64,000 nucleotides of DNA. It comes from Nymphalis io. Lineage: Eukaryota > Arthropoda > Insecta > Lepidoptera > Nymphalidae. Made by a program: the position numbers and the translations under genes. The DNA is taken from positions 5,741,501 through 5,805,500 of the forward strand of contig NC_065894.1 in the NCBI RefSeq assembly GCF_905147045.1, read 5' to 3'. Of the stretch, positions 14,001 through 26,890 are shown in pieces. Every line of letters starts with the position of its first letter. Within the stretch, counting starts at the first letter, position 1. The notes under the pieces were generated by a model. The model was not told the origin of the DNA. It was given only the letters and a program-made list of their open reading frames with translations, and searched no databases.

Positions 14001-17000
14001 TCCGGCAAGGTGAATACAAGCTGACCTTCGAACTATTAGATTGAAATTTTAGGAAGGGCAAGAAATTTCTTGATCGTCCAATTTAAAAAAAAAAAATTTG
14101 AGGTTTTGAATCTCTGAAATAATGCAATGTATGTTACACCATGATTCAAAACCACACATTATAAATTACTGATGATTTTATATTTTGGCTCTAAGTAATG
14201 ATAAGATTCAAATTGTTCGAAATTGGAACGGCTATTGAACTAAATTTGGCTGTAAACCACATTTTATAGTCGGGTTTTCCCGAGTCTACAAATGCAGATT
14301 TACAAAACAATACATCTGTGAGCCTGAGTAGTAGATGTTTGCAATTTTAGCATCATTTTATACACATTATATTTATAAAGATTTTTTATTCGTAAAAATA
14401 TTAGTTCTACCAATTTATTATGACCTAGATGGAACGCGTGACCTATTAATAAAATCGTAGAATTTGTGGGCGAGCGTACCTAATGGATTTCCATTAAGTG
14501 AATTTGTTCACGAGAATATTTCTGATCCGTTATCGTTCTTCGTGAGTGCTTGGCATGTTTGTATAAATGATTTTATAGTTTTTTTTTTAATACAAAATTA
14601 AAAAAGGCAGACATTTACCTGTTGATGAATAAATTGTCTATGACTCCTTAAAATCTATTCGCCTATATGCCTAAACGGTTATTTTATCTATGCAAAACAC
14701 CATTCGTTAAAGTGCTCAAATGTTATTGGTTTTCAAAATATCAAACGTATATAACAGAAATAAAAAAGGAATAATAATATATTATTTTAAGGATATAAAT
14801 TCTAACATGTAGTGTAAAGTCTTTTATGTAAATTCGCAAGTAACGGAGCGAAAAAAAACGAAACAAAAAGTGCCACGAACACAAACATTTGTAATACTTA
14901 TAATAAAAACATTGAAACACATCGAATCTATTATTTATCTACGTAAAACAACTAGTCTTTCTGTTTTATAATACAGATTTTTTAACTGCTATTGTTATTA
15001 TTCCAGCCGATAAAATATATTTTTTATGAATACATACAACAATATTCACTTTATATTATCCTCGATGCATGGTAATAAGTTCAAGCTTTAAAGGAGAAAG
15101 TTTTGATTCCGCGAAACAAATTACACGTTAAATAAGAAGGACTCAACAAAGATTTCCAAGGCATCAGATCATATCACATGTAACCCTATCTGTTATTGCC
15201 TGCGTAGGATTGTGGAGATCTTTTAAGGCATTTACGTACGGACAACGTAATTTAAAAGCAGATTTGCTTTAATACTACTTATTAACATCACACCGCAGTC
15301 ACGTCGTAGGTTGCTATGTAATAATGCTTCACATTTTGTTTGTCAATTAATGGTTTTCCATGTATTTCAGTTTTAAAAACAATGTATTAATATTAAAATG
15401 GCAGTTTCAAAAATAATTTGTTGCCTTCTAGATATTATCCACTTTATTGTATTAGTTTTTTCCCTGTTTTTGATATTGTTTTTATTTCCTCTAGCATGCA
15501 CGGATGTGTTTTTTTTCTTGATTTTTGTTTTTTTTGTCTTAAACGCTATTGGTTGTTCAAATAATTAAATAAAAAAGCTAATCAATACACCTAATAGTAT
15601 ACAAGTTATTACTTGAATTCCCTGGCGGTCTCAAAAGATTGACTGGGTTTTTTCTATACAAGAGCGATCTTCAGCAGTAGGTACGCCTGTCGGTAGATAT
15701 AAAAAGTTATAAATAAAGCGACCAACACTTTAATTAATATAAACTAGTTCATTCAGAGCGTTTCATTCATTTATATCTTCAATGAGATCTTTTTATATAT
15801 TTCTTCAATAAAAATTACGAGACAGACGTTGCTTTTAATAAAAGAATACCTAATAACCTCAAGGCGTGTAAAATCCTACATTACTGAGTAGATTATAGTG
15901 GTTAAGGGGCCTATATACTTGGTACTAATGTCTAGTGGGCTATAAAATCTCACTCCAAGCGACGTAACGATCGTAAACTCAGCCTTTATCAGACTTACAA
16001 TTAATGTCTCTTTCGAGGCCACATTATACCCATAATACTATACATGTGATCGATTATAAGATAGACAGAGGAAAAGATTTGTCTTTAATTATAGTAATCA
16101 TAAAAGATTGAATAGAATTATTCAGCCAGAAAACATACGTTAGTTTTTGTTACTCTCTATAAATTATTTATTAAATAATAATAATAATAATGCTATAACC
16201 TTTTAAGATAATTACAATTAATTATTACTTATTTTGTCTATCGCATTTGTATTAAGTCAATATTATGTTTAATGAGAAGTTTTATTTTCTATTTGCAAAA
16301 CATATTCAATGATTTTCTTCTTGAATATGTTTTTTTATACATTTATTTACATTGAAAAGTAATTATACAAATTCAAATAAAAAATAGATACTTTAAATTA
16401 CACGTCACCGCGTTGAACGGTGGCGAGAATGCTAGTAACATTTCCCCATTGAATCGCAATTCCGATTGACGAAAAACAGAAGAGTACATACGGTTACTAA
16501 CCAACTCCTCTTCCACACATGGGCGAAGCCGCGGGTGGAAACTAGTTTAAACTAGTTATATAAATTAGCGCTTTTTTCTGACGTAGCTTTTAAACAATAC
16601 AATTGATTTTTTTAGTTATTGGCAACAAAGGCATATTTATAATAATATAACAAGTACTTTTTAGTTGGTGAAGGTTTCTGGCTTAATACCGTAAACGTAC
16701 AATAGGCAGCGCGCGATTCGTATCGGATAATTGTTGACGAACAAATTTAAAGAGGTATTGCAACGCATTTCGGGCATTAACTTGTAACTTTAAATAATAA
16801 TAATATAATAACAAAAAATAATTGATTTAGTAATTCAATTATTTTTGAGAACTATATGGTACATAAAAACACATGCGTTTTTTGAATACATTTCTCTATT
16901 TTCTTTAGTTGAGATTAAATGATTTGGTTTTTAAGATATTAAGGAAAATCTTAGACATTACCAATCTTAAATCTTAAAAGTAACCTTAACCTAGTAAGGC

Positions 17001-17100
17001 ACGTTATGCAGATGCGCATTTAAAACGAGTAAACGATTCTTATCTAAAAACTTGTAATAAATATTAAGTATTATAACAGGCTGTATAATGTATATGTTTC
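5096..17100. other. Intergenic, AT-rich, no gene seen
   Basis: Twelve kilobases with no coding exon I can support: the open frames are short, AT-rich and lack motifs or splice partners. It contains many A/T homopolymers and worn low-complexity stretches. Slightly GC-richer patches occur near 7890-7920, 9360-9430 and 13,380-13,560. I can give them no firm identity; one contains a GCCACGCCCACC GC-box-like string near 13,460. Confidence 0.55.
16400..16546 (+). repeat. Possible Helitron-like 3' end fragment
   Basis: The segment ends GGGCGAAGCCGCGGGTGG, then AAACTAGT. A GC-rich hairpin just before a CTAGT terminus resembles the ends of non-autonomous Helitrons in Lepidoptera. A short inverted pair (CACCG/CGGTG) lies near 16,408-16,425. 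No replication-initiator or helicase coding sequence is present and I cannot define the left end. A weaker look-alike occurs near 57,737-57,762. Confidence 0.35.
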
Positions 17101-17248
17101 AAAGCTGGGCTAAGGCTTACTTCCCTTTTAGAGAAGGTTTGGAGTGGAATACTCTTGGCTCTAAAACAGGTTGGTGGATAAGCTCCAAATATACATGTGC
17201 AATACATACAGGTTACCTCAAGAAGATGAACTATAAACACAAATTAAG
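17101..17248 (-). repeat. SINE-D fragment (reverse, worn)
   Basis: Read on the minus strand it keeps the 3' half of the SINE-D family: the GTTTATAGTTCAT segment, the TTGGAGCTTATCC-like box and the GCCTTAGCCCAGC end. Many substitutions and a missing head mark it as an old copy. Confidence 0.65.
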
Positions 17249-17610
17249 CGCATTAAAATAATGAAAAATAAAAAGATGATATGATATTTCATCGTTAAAA
17301 AAGACATTAATATTCTATTACTATTCTTCTAAACAGGAACTTAATATATAAAAACGAAACGTGTTGTTTTTCATTTGGCTGTGTACATTTGTATCTGTAG
17401 CGGTAGGAGAAGCTATTTTTTCAAGGTTCTGTTGATTTACATTAGCAGTTGTGTATTAGAACAAATATTATTTCGGCTAACATATTATTTTTATGACTTT
17501 TAAGGAAGCCATATGCACCTATGATTTAAGAATTGCTGTTTTCGCGACATTGATTACAAGGACGTTGATATTTTATTTGACTATTGATAATGTCCTCCTG
17601 ACCGATATAA

Positions 17611-17670
17611 GTACAGGCAAAGACATAACATCTTAGTTCCCAAATTTGGTGGCACGTTGGCGATGTAAGA
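17611..17670 (+). repeat. SINE-C fragment
   Basis: A 60-base piece matches the middle of the SINE-C family: ACAGGCA, then GACATAACATCTTAGTTCCC, then GGTGGC and GCGATGTAAG. Both ends have decayed or been lost. Confidence 0.6.
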
Positions 17671-19060
17671 TGATGATGTTTCTGTTTTTTGTTTAAAGAG
17701 TATATAAATCAGTATATTTACATGCACACTACATAGCACTAAAGATCCCATGGTTGGTGTCAGTTTGTCAAATTAATAATTATTTTTTATTAAATTATGA
17801 AAAAGAAAATAGCGTGCACAATCTTTTAACATATTTGATTTTTCTCTATAGTATAACATTTGTAAGTGTACTTTGTTCAGAAAAAATAATTGGTAATCAA
17901 TACAATGTAAATTATTTCATAGATGTATGTGTGAACAATCACATGCTAAACGCAGCGTAATATTATACAGCAATGACATTGAAGTATTTGTTAGGCACGT
18001 TCGGGTGTGGGCTGCATAGATTAGGACGGCTGCGATATAGGTCAGGATCTCAGTAGTGGGCATAAACGTTACAGCAAAATACACAATAAAAATCAAATGA
18101 AAATAAAACCGAAATTGATTTTATTTTAAATTTCGAATTACGATTAAAAAATAATTGCTTAAAATATGCAATCTACATAACAGAGTCGGTAATTATAGAG
18201 TCTAATAAGTAAAATAACTAATCTCCTTTATTTTTATAAAAATCGCAATTATAAACGTGCTTCGAGACATTTTTATATGCTAAATTAGGAATCGTATGTG
18301 ACGTTTTTATTTTTGTTATCCGTTATAAATATGTTTATCAAAATATGTATAAAAGAACAAAGCAATACATAAATTTGGTAATTGTATTTTTTTTACGATG
18401 ATAACTATGATAACGGTTTCACGCAAAAATGAAAATGATGCTGACATATTTTCTGCTTTTTGCAAAACGTAGACTTTCTATTATTTCGCTTAATAATAAT
18501 GGTAATAAAAACGTGATCACTACTAACTTTGAACGAACGGCTTTTTCCAACATCTAAATTTAACTTTACAACGTGACCAAATACGAGTGGATTAGTAATA
18601 AATTGAATATTAAATTACATTCGCCCAAATATTCGAAATGCTTATAAAATTGCTGAAAAAAGCTGGTAGCTGGTAATAGTAAAGAATACACAAACATATT
18701 ACATTTATATATATATACATATATTGTGGTATGACACTCGTTAAGACCACTGCGTTTTCTGCAATATCTGTTGTGACAAGAACATTATCCAAAGAAATTT
18801 ATTATACGACATCCAGCCACTTAACGGAGTCGGCACCCACATGATTTACAATCATCATTTTATAACTTAATTCTATGTAATATTGGTAGATTATAACTTT
18901 ATTTATGTTTAGGGATTTACATAGTCGCTTATCAAAAACTAATGATAATTCTCATAAAAAAGTGAATAATTAAAAAAAAACATTTTGAATCTGAAGCTAT
19001 AAATGTTTTGATGAATAAGAAGGACTTACGCGGATATAAGTTTTATTTATAAGTTTCAAT
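17671..19060. other. Intergenic, no gene seen
   Basis: AT-rich sequence between SINE fragments. The short open frames at 17,754-17,960 (plus) and 18,610-18,792 (minus) lack motifs and splice partners. Nothing is assigned. Confidence 0.55.
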
Positions 19061-19331
19061 CGACGAGCCGGTTGGCGTGATTGGTAGATGCTTGCCTTTT
19101 CACGCCGAAGGTTGTGGGTTCGATTCCCACCCGGGACAGACATTTGTGTGCATGAACATGTCTGTTTGTCCTGAGTCTGGGTGTAATTCTATATAAGTAT
19201 GTATTTACAAAAGAAAAGTAGTATATGTAGTATATCAGTTGTCTGGTTTCCATAGCACAAGCTTTGTACAAGCTTAATTTGGGATCAGATGGCCGTGTGT
19301 GAAAAATGTCCCAGGATATTATTATTATTAT
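19061..19331 (+). mobile_element. SINE-B, tRNA-derived, full length
   Basis: The head resembles a tRNA with both internal polymerase III promoter boxes: a TGGCGTGATTGG box A and a GGGTTCGATTCCC box B. The body carries the GTGTGCATGAACATGTCTGT segment, and the copy ends in an ATT repeat. A second copy at 49,351-49,625 on the opposite strand is nearly the same from end to end, so both boundaries are supported. It is a SINE and not a working tRNA gene because the acceptor and anticodon arms do not fold properly. Confidence 0.85.
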
Positions 19332-22300
19332 CATTTGCACAGATATAAAAGTCAATAGTTATATGAGTACGTTCTCCTGTTTCGTATAGCAAGTGCGTGA
19401 CTGCCTCAGGGGATTCCTTAATGAAACATAAGCATTACGTTCGATAGTCCAATAAGACTGTGTAATTTTGCATGTCACGTTTTTTTAACGAACTAAGGTA
19501 ACATTATTGAAACAATTTAATTAATATTTTACCGTCTGTGTGATATAAATGGTCATATTAACAGTTATAATAACGATATAAATTCCTTAAAAGTAAATAA
19601 AAGTTGTGTAGGAAGTAGATATAACAAAAACCTCAGTATATTTTTATTCTAATTTAATAATAAATCATTATTCGAATCAGACTTGCCTTCCTAAATCTAA
19701 AAGAAGATAGAGTCGAATCATTTGCCTTCCCGGCACATATAAAATAAGAACAAATGTAATATTTGGGGGGTAAATAAATATACTGGACGCGTCGTTCAAA
19801 AAAATAATATTCAAAATTGAACTAAGTTTCCAGACGTTATTGTTCTCATACATAATACGTATGTCAAAGCTATTTTGACAGTTGTACAAAGTCGACAGTA
19901 CTCCGGGTTAAACGTACAAGTTAAATAACCATAAATCACAAGCTATTATCAATATTAACATTATACGTATTAAAGAACGAAAATAATGTGCGACAGATAC
20001 ACGTTTTTTTACGAGATAATTTGGTTATTTCATTTGGATTTTTTTTGATCCACCTTTAGTGGTTTGAGACAAACCGGTTTCACACCCACACGAGATGTGC
20101 GAAAGTAGAGTCTTTTTTGGCAACTTTTTTAAATTTATTTGTTTATTCGAGTAGTTTAAACATATTGATATTATGAATACCATATAGCTATGTTTTTCTG
20201 TTACCCTGTCACGACTAAGCCACTTACGTGCATCCTAAAGCAAAAAAGTCGTTTCTTAAATATAGTAGCCTGGTCTTAACCTAGGGTAATTAAATTTTAT
20301 ATATAAACTACACGTCTAACTGCCTTTCTATATATTGCTATATATACATGATTACGATAAAATAGTTATTTAATGTTAGTAATTATAAAGTCGGACGAAA
20401 CATTTTATAAAAATAAAGAAACCAAATGTAACCCAAGGCTGTGGATAAATTACAAAAAAAATGTCTAGGCCTAGATTATATATTGATAGATTTTGACCTG
20501 GATAGGAAAAGGTTACGGAAACAGAGAGTAACTTGCAAAATATATACATACGTATATATGAATGAAAAACTTAGTTATGACCTTAGTTTTTTATATCATG
20601 GATGACTATGGCTACTAAACCAGTTTTGTGGTCGAAGAATTATATTGTATAGATTGGTAACGCGTGTTTTGTTTTCCTTGAATTAAAATCGGTAGTACCA
20701 ATTTAAAAGGAATATGAGTACGTGATTTTATTCATACCTATATATTATACATAATATAAGTTCATATACAGTTGGTAGACATGACAAGACAAATGAATAT
20801 ATTTCATTAAATTTTAACCGAAATATATATCCTCTATGTTATAATATTTGAATATAGAATTATATCATTAATATTTGAACAAACTACCAATGAATATAAA
20901 ATAACAAAAACCCGTTAATATGACTTTACATATAAAAATAATCAATCTACGCATCTAGTTATTCAAATTTAGTACATTTTGTAAAGAGTTTTATTATTGT
21001 TGTTCTCCGTGAGCTTAACTTACAAGGTCGATCTGCGGTTACAGCTGTCAATCAACAATACAATTGGAAAAAATATGATTTAACGTTTGGTATAAATATG
21101 CTTATGATTTTTTAATATTTATTTTTAATTTTAAATCATTAAAATCCCACTATTTTACTAGTATGGCAGAAAGACAAAAATATTTTTATATTTAGAGTAT
21201 ATTTCGATACGAGGATTAAAAAATATAAAATAGTTAAAAAAGTTTCCATTTAAACAGTAAAGTAAAGTAATGTTGCACACAAATTCGACCTTGAAACTCC
21301 ATAAACGATTCACTTCAAAAAGTGTTTACTGACAAATATTGATTAATGAGGCTTATACGCGGCTCACTAAAAACCCAACACGATAATAAGCTTAGCTAAG
21401 CTACTTATTATAGTTTGTTAATCTTTGTTTTTAACACAATCTAGCTAGATTCATTGCATTTAAAAAATCCTAATTACAAAAATGTATTCGAGCTTAATCA
21501 AAAAGTTTGTATATGTTTTAAGAATAAATCATATTTCTACACACGTCAAAGCATAAAATCAAGGCACTAAATTCAAATGTACTTTTAACATTATGTCAAT
21601 TTCGTATTGTTATGCCATAAGCGTTTTTGCCACTTTGTAACTTAAGTATGTTTACTTATGCAATCATATAAATAGCTACCAATCTACGTTTGAGGACAAT
21701 CGGATGACAGTATCAATGGTCCTGATCGACAATGAAAAATGTTATGTAGCGCACCTAAAATTACACATGCATAAAACTAAATTAAACAACCTTGTGGCAG
21801 CTCACGACCACATGATGACTTTTTGTTATTTACATGAATAACTAAACATATGTTACTGCTGGCTAAGTAATAACTCACGTTATACCATTATAGTATTTAT
21901 AATCTACGCGATAAGAGCTACGGTCTGATGTACGGGACAATAGGCTCAGTAATTAGTTCAACGCTTTGTATGTCTCCAGGTATTATCATTTTATTAGTTT
22001 CCTGTCATAAAATGTTCGAGGTCTCGACAAAATTGCAACACCACGATATCAATAGATGCAGTTTTTCCGCTTATAAACGTGGGCTGGATTTTATACCGTG
22101 AAATAAATAACTTAGGTCACGTAACATTAACTTATTGCTCGTGTAATTTGAACGAGGTACCGACTTACATGATAAAATTCAATATTAAGATGGATTACTA
22201 TTAAAAGCTTCTAAAATGTTGCCATTACTGAATGAGATACAATTTCTATATTCTTTCTTTGCTTTTTTTATTTGTCTTGTGTCGTTGTCGTTAAAAAATT

Positions 22301-22958
22301 ACTACATAAAAATACCGATGTCTATTGAATATTTAATTATTTCATTACGATCAATATGGCATACAAGTCCTTGACTTTGAACATGAATAGAAGGAAAATG
22401 AAATTATCCATTTATATTTTGAAATACACATAAATAATAAGTAATATATATAAATACATACTGGTTTTATATATATAAGATTGCGGTTAATCCACGTTCA
22501 CCATGTTTCTGTGGTGTTAAATATTTATTATTACTTTTAATTTAATTCAATGGGGGAAAATATGTATACTTTAGATAAACTCAAAAACTGAATTTCCATA
22601 TACACCGACAGTGCCGATGACTGAAATTTGCTTCAAAATATCGGGTTTTTATCAGGTTTTATTATTAAAAAAGTTAATCATTGTCCCGGGTGGCGGGTTT
22701 TGTCAAGGCAAAACATTGTGGAGTTTTTTGTGAATAATGGAACATGTAGCGGGACTGTTCCCATCAAAATGGAAAGGACGGTCACGTTAGGCATAACCTA
22801 TGTTCATTGATTCAACTTTCGAAGCTCCACATGGTGTTAATTTCATCGTTTCGGTGTGTGACTTAAGTAAATGACTAAAACGGATCCGTTTTACACGATA
22901 ACTCTTTCCACTTTAGATATTTTTAGACAACAATAACTTTTTATTATTATCACGATGA
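19332..22958. other. Intergenic, no gene seen
   Basis: AT-rich sequence with no recognisable exon. A slightly GC-richer stretch at about 22,600-22,850 has a 60-codon open frame, but I see no family motif or splice context. It could be worn transposon sequence. Confidence 0.5.
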
Positions 22959-23257
22959 ACTGGTGGTAGGGCTTTGTGCAAGCTCGTCTGGGTAGGTACC
23001 ACCCACTCATCAGATATTCTACCGCAAAACAGCAATACTTGATATTGTTGTGTTCCGGTTTGAAGGGTGAGTGAGCCAGTGTAATTACAGGCACAAGGGA
23101 CATAAAATCTTAGTTCCCAAGGTTGGTGGCGCATTGGATATGTAAGCGATGGTTGACATTTCTTACAATGCCAATGTCTAAGAGCGTTGGTGACCACTTA
23201 CCATCAGGTGGCCCATATGCTCGTCCGCCTTCCTTTTCTATAAAAAAAAAAAAAAAA
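22959..23257 (+). mobile_element. SINE-C, full-length copy with A tail
   Basis: The copy begins ACTGGTGGTAGGGC and runs through GTGAGTGAGCCAGTGTAA, GGTTGGTGGCGCATTGG and CATCAGGTGGCCCATATGC into a run of about 16 A. Near-identical copies lie at 41,282-41,576 (plus) and 61,243-61,542 (minus), and older ones at 26,587-26,890 and 44,413-44,668. I see no tRNA-like head, so it might instead be a short mobilised LINE tail. The family is common in butterflies (recognised from memory). Confidence 0.85.
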
Positions 23258-24490
23258 GAACGTACATTTTCTAAAAATGTACTCTGTTTGGGACTCATAG
23301 ACTTTTTGCGGTCGCCGATTCACGGCTACGGCATAAGCCTTCATCTTTATGTTTTTTTTGACAGTTATATATTTCATTCATTCAAAGATTATTCAAATGG
23401 AACGTCAGCTATTATGTTAATTGTACACCTATCAAAATAATTCGTGCAGTAATATACAGTGTACAAATATGATAGGTACGTTAATCGTGATTGCAGTAAG
23501 ACTAGGCATTACGGATAATAACATGCATTTAATGAAGGTTGTACATAAATAATAATTCTAGTGAATTGTCTATGATTTTATGTAAAATATAAATGAAAAG
23601 TATTAAAAAACAATTAATAATAAATTGTTTATGTTTTATATCAATCATTACAAAATTATGGTATGATTTATGTTTTCAATACATTGAAGTTAAAACATGG
23701 GAAATAAACATAAGTAATAAATCCGAATCAATTTATGCCCATATACATATACAAATGAAATACTAATCCTGAAATTTCCTACATATAAGTACATTGTATC
23801 TTTATGCACTATTCCAATTCAAGCAATCCAGTGATTTTTGTGTGTTTCAGTATATAGACCTAAAATCACAACATCTAACATAGTTTGTTTTTTGTTCAAT
23901 ATAAATATATAATAATAAAGACAACAATACATTATAACATACATGTAAATATTCCGTTTTTAATGCATTGAAAGGCTGAAATAGTAAAATTCTAACTAAA
24001 AGATATTTGGTACCGACGTAATATTCATAAGACGACACTATGTGGGTGTCAATATTCAATGCAATTTTTTTCGTCTACAACTTGACAGACGCGAAAAACG
24101 AGCGAACAATGCGTTGCCAAACTTCCTTTGTTCCTTTTACGCGATGTATAAGTGAATACATAAAAACCGGCGCTGAATTATACAGCAGACGATTAGATTA
24201 AAAAATCAGAAGTGACAAGTAAAAAATACAGGATACATACAATTATAACTCCTACATAAAAAAAAACTGTTAATAAATAACTACAGTCAAGCTCGTAAGT
24301 GACATTAATAATATTGTATGTATAACACCCTAAATGTATAAAATGGGGCAAGGTGAGGCAATAAAATGTGAAGTAGATCAGTAGTTAAATTTTATGATGT
24401 ATTAAAATAAATTACGCCGACTTTCCTGAACGCGTGTAGTTTTTAATTTAAATGGATAATAAAAGATGAAAGCTGAACCGCAGCTGTTTG

Positions 24491-24553
<63 letters not shown>

Positions 24554-26586
24554 AATTATGCGGAATATTGGGATAATTTATATTTTTACAAGCTTACATT
24601 TAAATGCACAGACAAAATTGTAGAGTATCTAAGTTTTCGAGCATTAACTTATGTATTGAAATATGAAATTAGTGTTAGTGGTAAATTAAATACAAAACAG
24701 ACATGCTATTATGTTTAACATGACTTTTTAGAGAATATTAAAAAATCGTTCGATCGTACAGTCTACACAGTTTTATTCTATGGTGTGCCGTAGTGTGTGT
24801 TTCGGTTTACTCTGAACACACCCACCGACGCCGAAATTGCGGCCGATAGTTTTTGCCCGCTGCCGAGTGTCAAGGACACACTTCTGTTGCTACGTTCAGA
24901 AATAAGTTAAATATATCATTTGGTTTAACACGAGAAAACGATTATGAATAGGGATGTTATAAGCATTGCTGCGTTTGATTTTAAAAGTGTGTTTCAAGTC
25001 TCATTTTCATAGAGTTTACTTTTGTAATAGATACTTAATAAAGCAATTCATAATTTGTCTTCTTATTTGTCGTTACATTACATTTAGATTTTAATGACAT
25101 AAATCAATTATTTATTTATTCTAAAACATTAGAGTTAAAACGGAAGGTGGAGCCAGTTATATTGATGTCATTGACCTTAATGACTTATGATAAAATAAAT
25201 AAGCTTAGGCAAGTTCTAAACATCCGACTATTAAAATATTAAATAAAATAATTATATAAAGCGTAAATAAGTACCTAATTATTAAATATAAGTGACTAAT
25301 TTTAATCCATTGTGATTAGTGATGTTTTAAATAAATAAATGATTTATTCTATGACATTTGTTTGTCTGTATTTGCTTTGTTTTATACTTATATTGTATTA
25401 TACCTACTAAATATTTTGAGGAAAGTCTACGATAAAAAGTATATCTGCATTATCTATTACATTAAAACTGGGTATCATCTCTACTTTAACAACACTTTAA
25501 AATAACTTGAACAATTTTTTTGCATCGAAATCGTTTTTTTCGTACCAGTTTTTACCATAAATTATTGTGCAAAATTATTCAACTTACAAGTCGTTCTTTT
25601 ATTATGTAAGATACAGCCTCGCCCACTTGACATACGAATGAGTTTTATTTATCATTTAGCTATTCGTTTCGATGAAAGGTTCTTGATTCAATGCGAAATA
25701 AACCAATTCAACTCGTGCCTCGAGCTATATTACGTATTTTTACACATGTTAAAGTAAGAAATAAGTAATTTTAGTAGACACATTAGTATTTTATTTTATT
25801 TTTAGAATACATTTTGTCTTAATATATTTTATATAAATAAGACATGATGACACTTTGACTCGAAAGTGCTACAAAACTAATAATAATTACATTATTTTCA
25901 TAGCAAAAAAGAAATTAATAGCAATAATATGATTCCTGTAATAATAAAAAAATACCATATACCATATAGAAAAATGTATAAGACTGCGTTTAGTTTGATC
26001 GTGTTTTGTATAGGATATTATGTCCATATATCTTAGGTAACTGGAATGCTAAATCAGGAACTAGCAATTACTCTACAAGAAAACGTGAAATAGATACTTC
26101 AATGTTTAATCAATTACAATAACAATTCATTTTAATGTAAGGTCAGTTATTTTATGATAAAAATTTTTGTAAAATTATTAATAAAATACGACTGTCCTTG
26201 TCATAAGAAATGAAGTTTTTTTTTTATTATTATATATTATCATTTTTTTTTTGTATATTTTGATCGTACAATTTGTTAAAAATAAATACCTACCAACATA
26301 ATGTACTGACAGCAAATTTGTTTTTTTTTTCATCTAAAATAGACATAGGCAAACAACTTCTAACACTGTGCCAAATTTCAATTTGGCTAAGATAGTATAC
26401 AGACATAGGAAGGGGCATCAAAATCTTTAACAACTCATGTTAAGACATAAAATATATATATTTCCGTTATCATTTTCAGAGAGTTAATTTATCTAGTAGC
26501 TGTTTGCTAAGCTTTATTATTTGTACCTATTAAGATTATAGAGTATGAATCTTCATATGTAGTACTTTACTTATTCTTTATGTTAT
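23258..26586. other. Intergenic, no gene seen
   Basis: AT-rich sequence with a long TA repeat and one GC-richer patch at 24,780-24,910. No supported exon. Confidence 0.55.
24492..24550. repeat. (TA)n microsatellite
   Basis: About 29 uninterrupted TA units. Expected to vary in length between individuals and to cause sequencing slippage. Confidence 0.97.
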
Positions 26587-26890
26587 AGGTAGGCGGATGA
26601 ACAAATGGACCAACTGATGTTAAGTGGTCACCAACGCCCATAGACATTGGCGATGTAAGAAGTATTAACAATTCCTTGCATCGCCAATGCGCTACCAACC
26701 CTGGGGACGAAGATGTTATGTTTCTTGTGCCTGTTGTTACACTGGCTCACTCATCCTTTAATCCGGAACGCAATAATACTGTACGGAACGCAATAATACT
26801 GTACGGAACGCATTAATTGCTGTTTGGCGGTAGAATATCTGATGAATGGGTGGTACCTACCTAGACGGGCTCGCATAGAGCCCTACCACC
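26587..26890 (-). mobile_element. SINE-C, older copy, reverse, with internal tandem repeat
   Basis: Read on the minus strand it has the start (GGTGGTAGGGCTC) and 3' part (GGTCCATTTGTTCATCCGCC) of SINE-C. Its middle contains a 20-base unit (26,764-26,783) repeated exactly at 26,784-26,803 with a third partial copy to 26,812. Other copies have that segment once, so the expansion happened after insertion. Confidence 0.82.

Noticed and set aside
19061..19135. tRNA gene on the plus strand
   Set aside because: It has box A and box B and a GGGTTCGATTCCC arm, but the acceptor and anticodon stems do not pair, and the sequence continues into a body repeated at 49,351-49,625. It is the head of a SINE.
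22628..22810. Possible small protein gene
   Set aside because: Sixty codons from a non-ATG start, no splice context, no motif, and next to a SINE-C.
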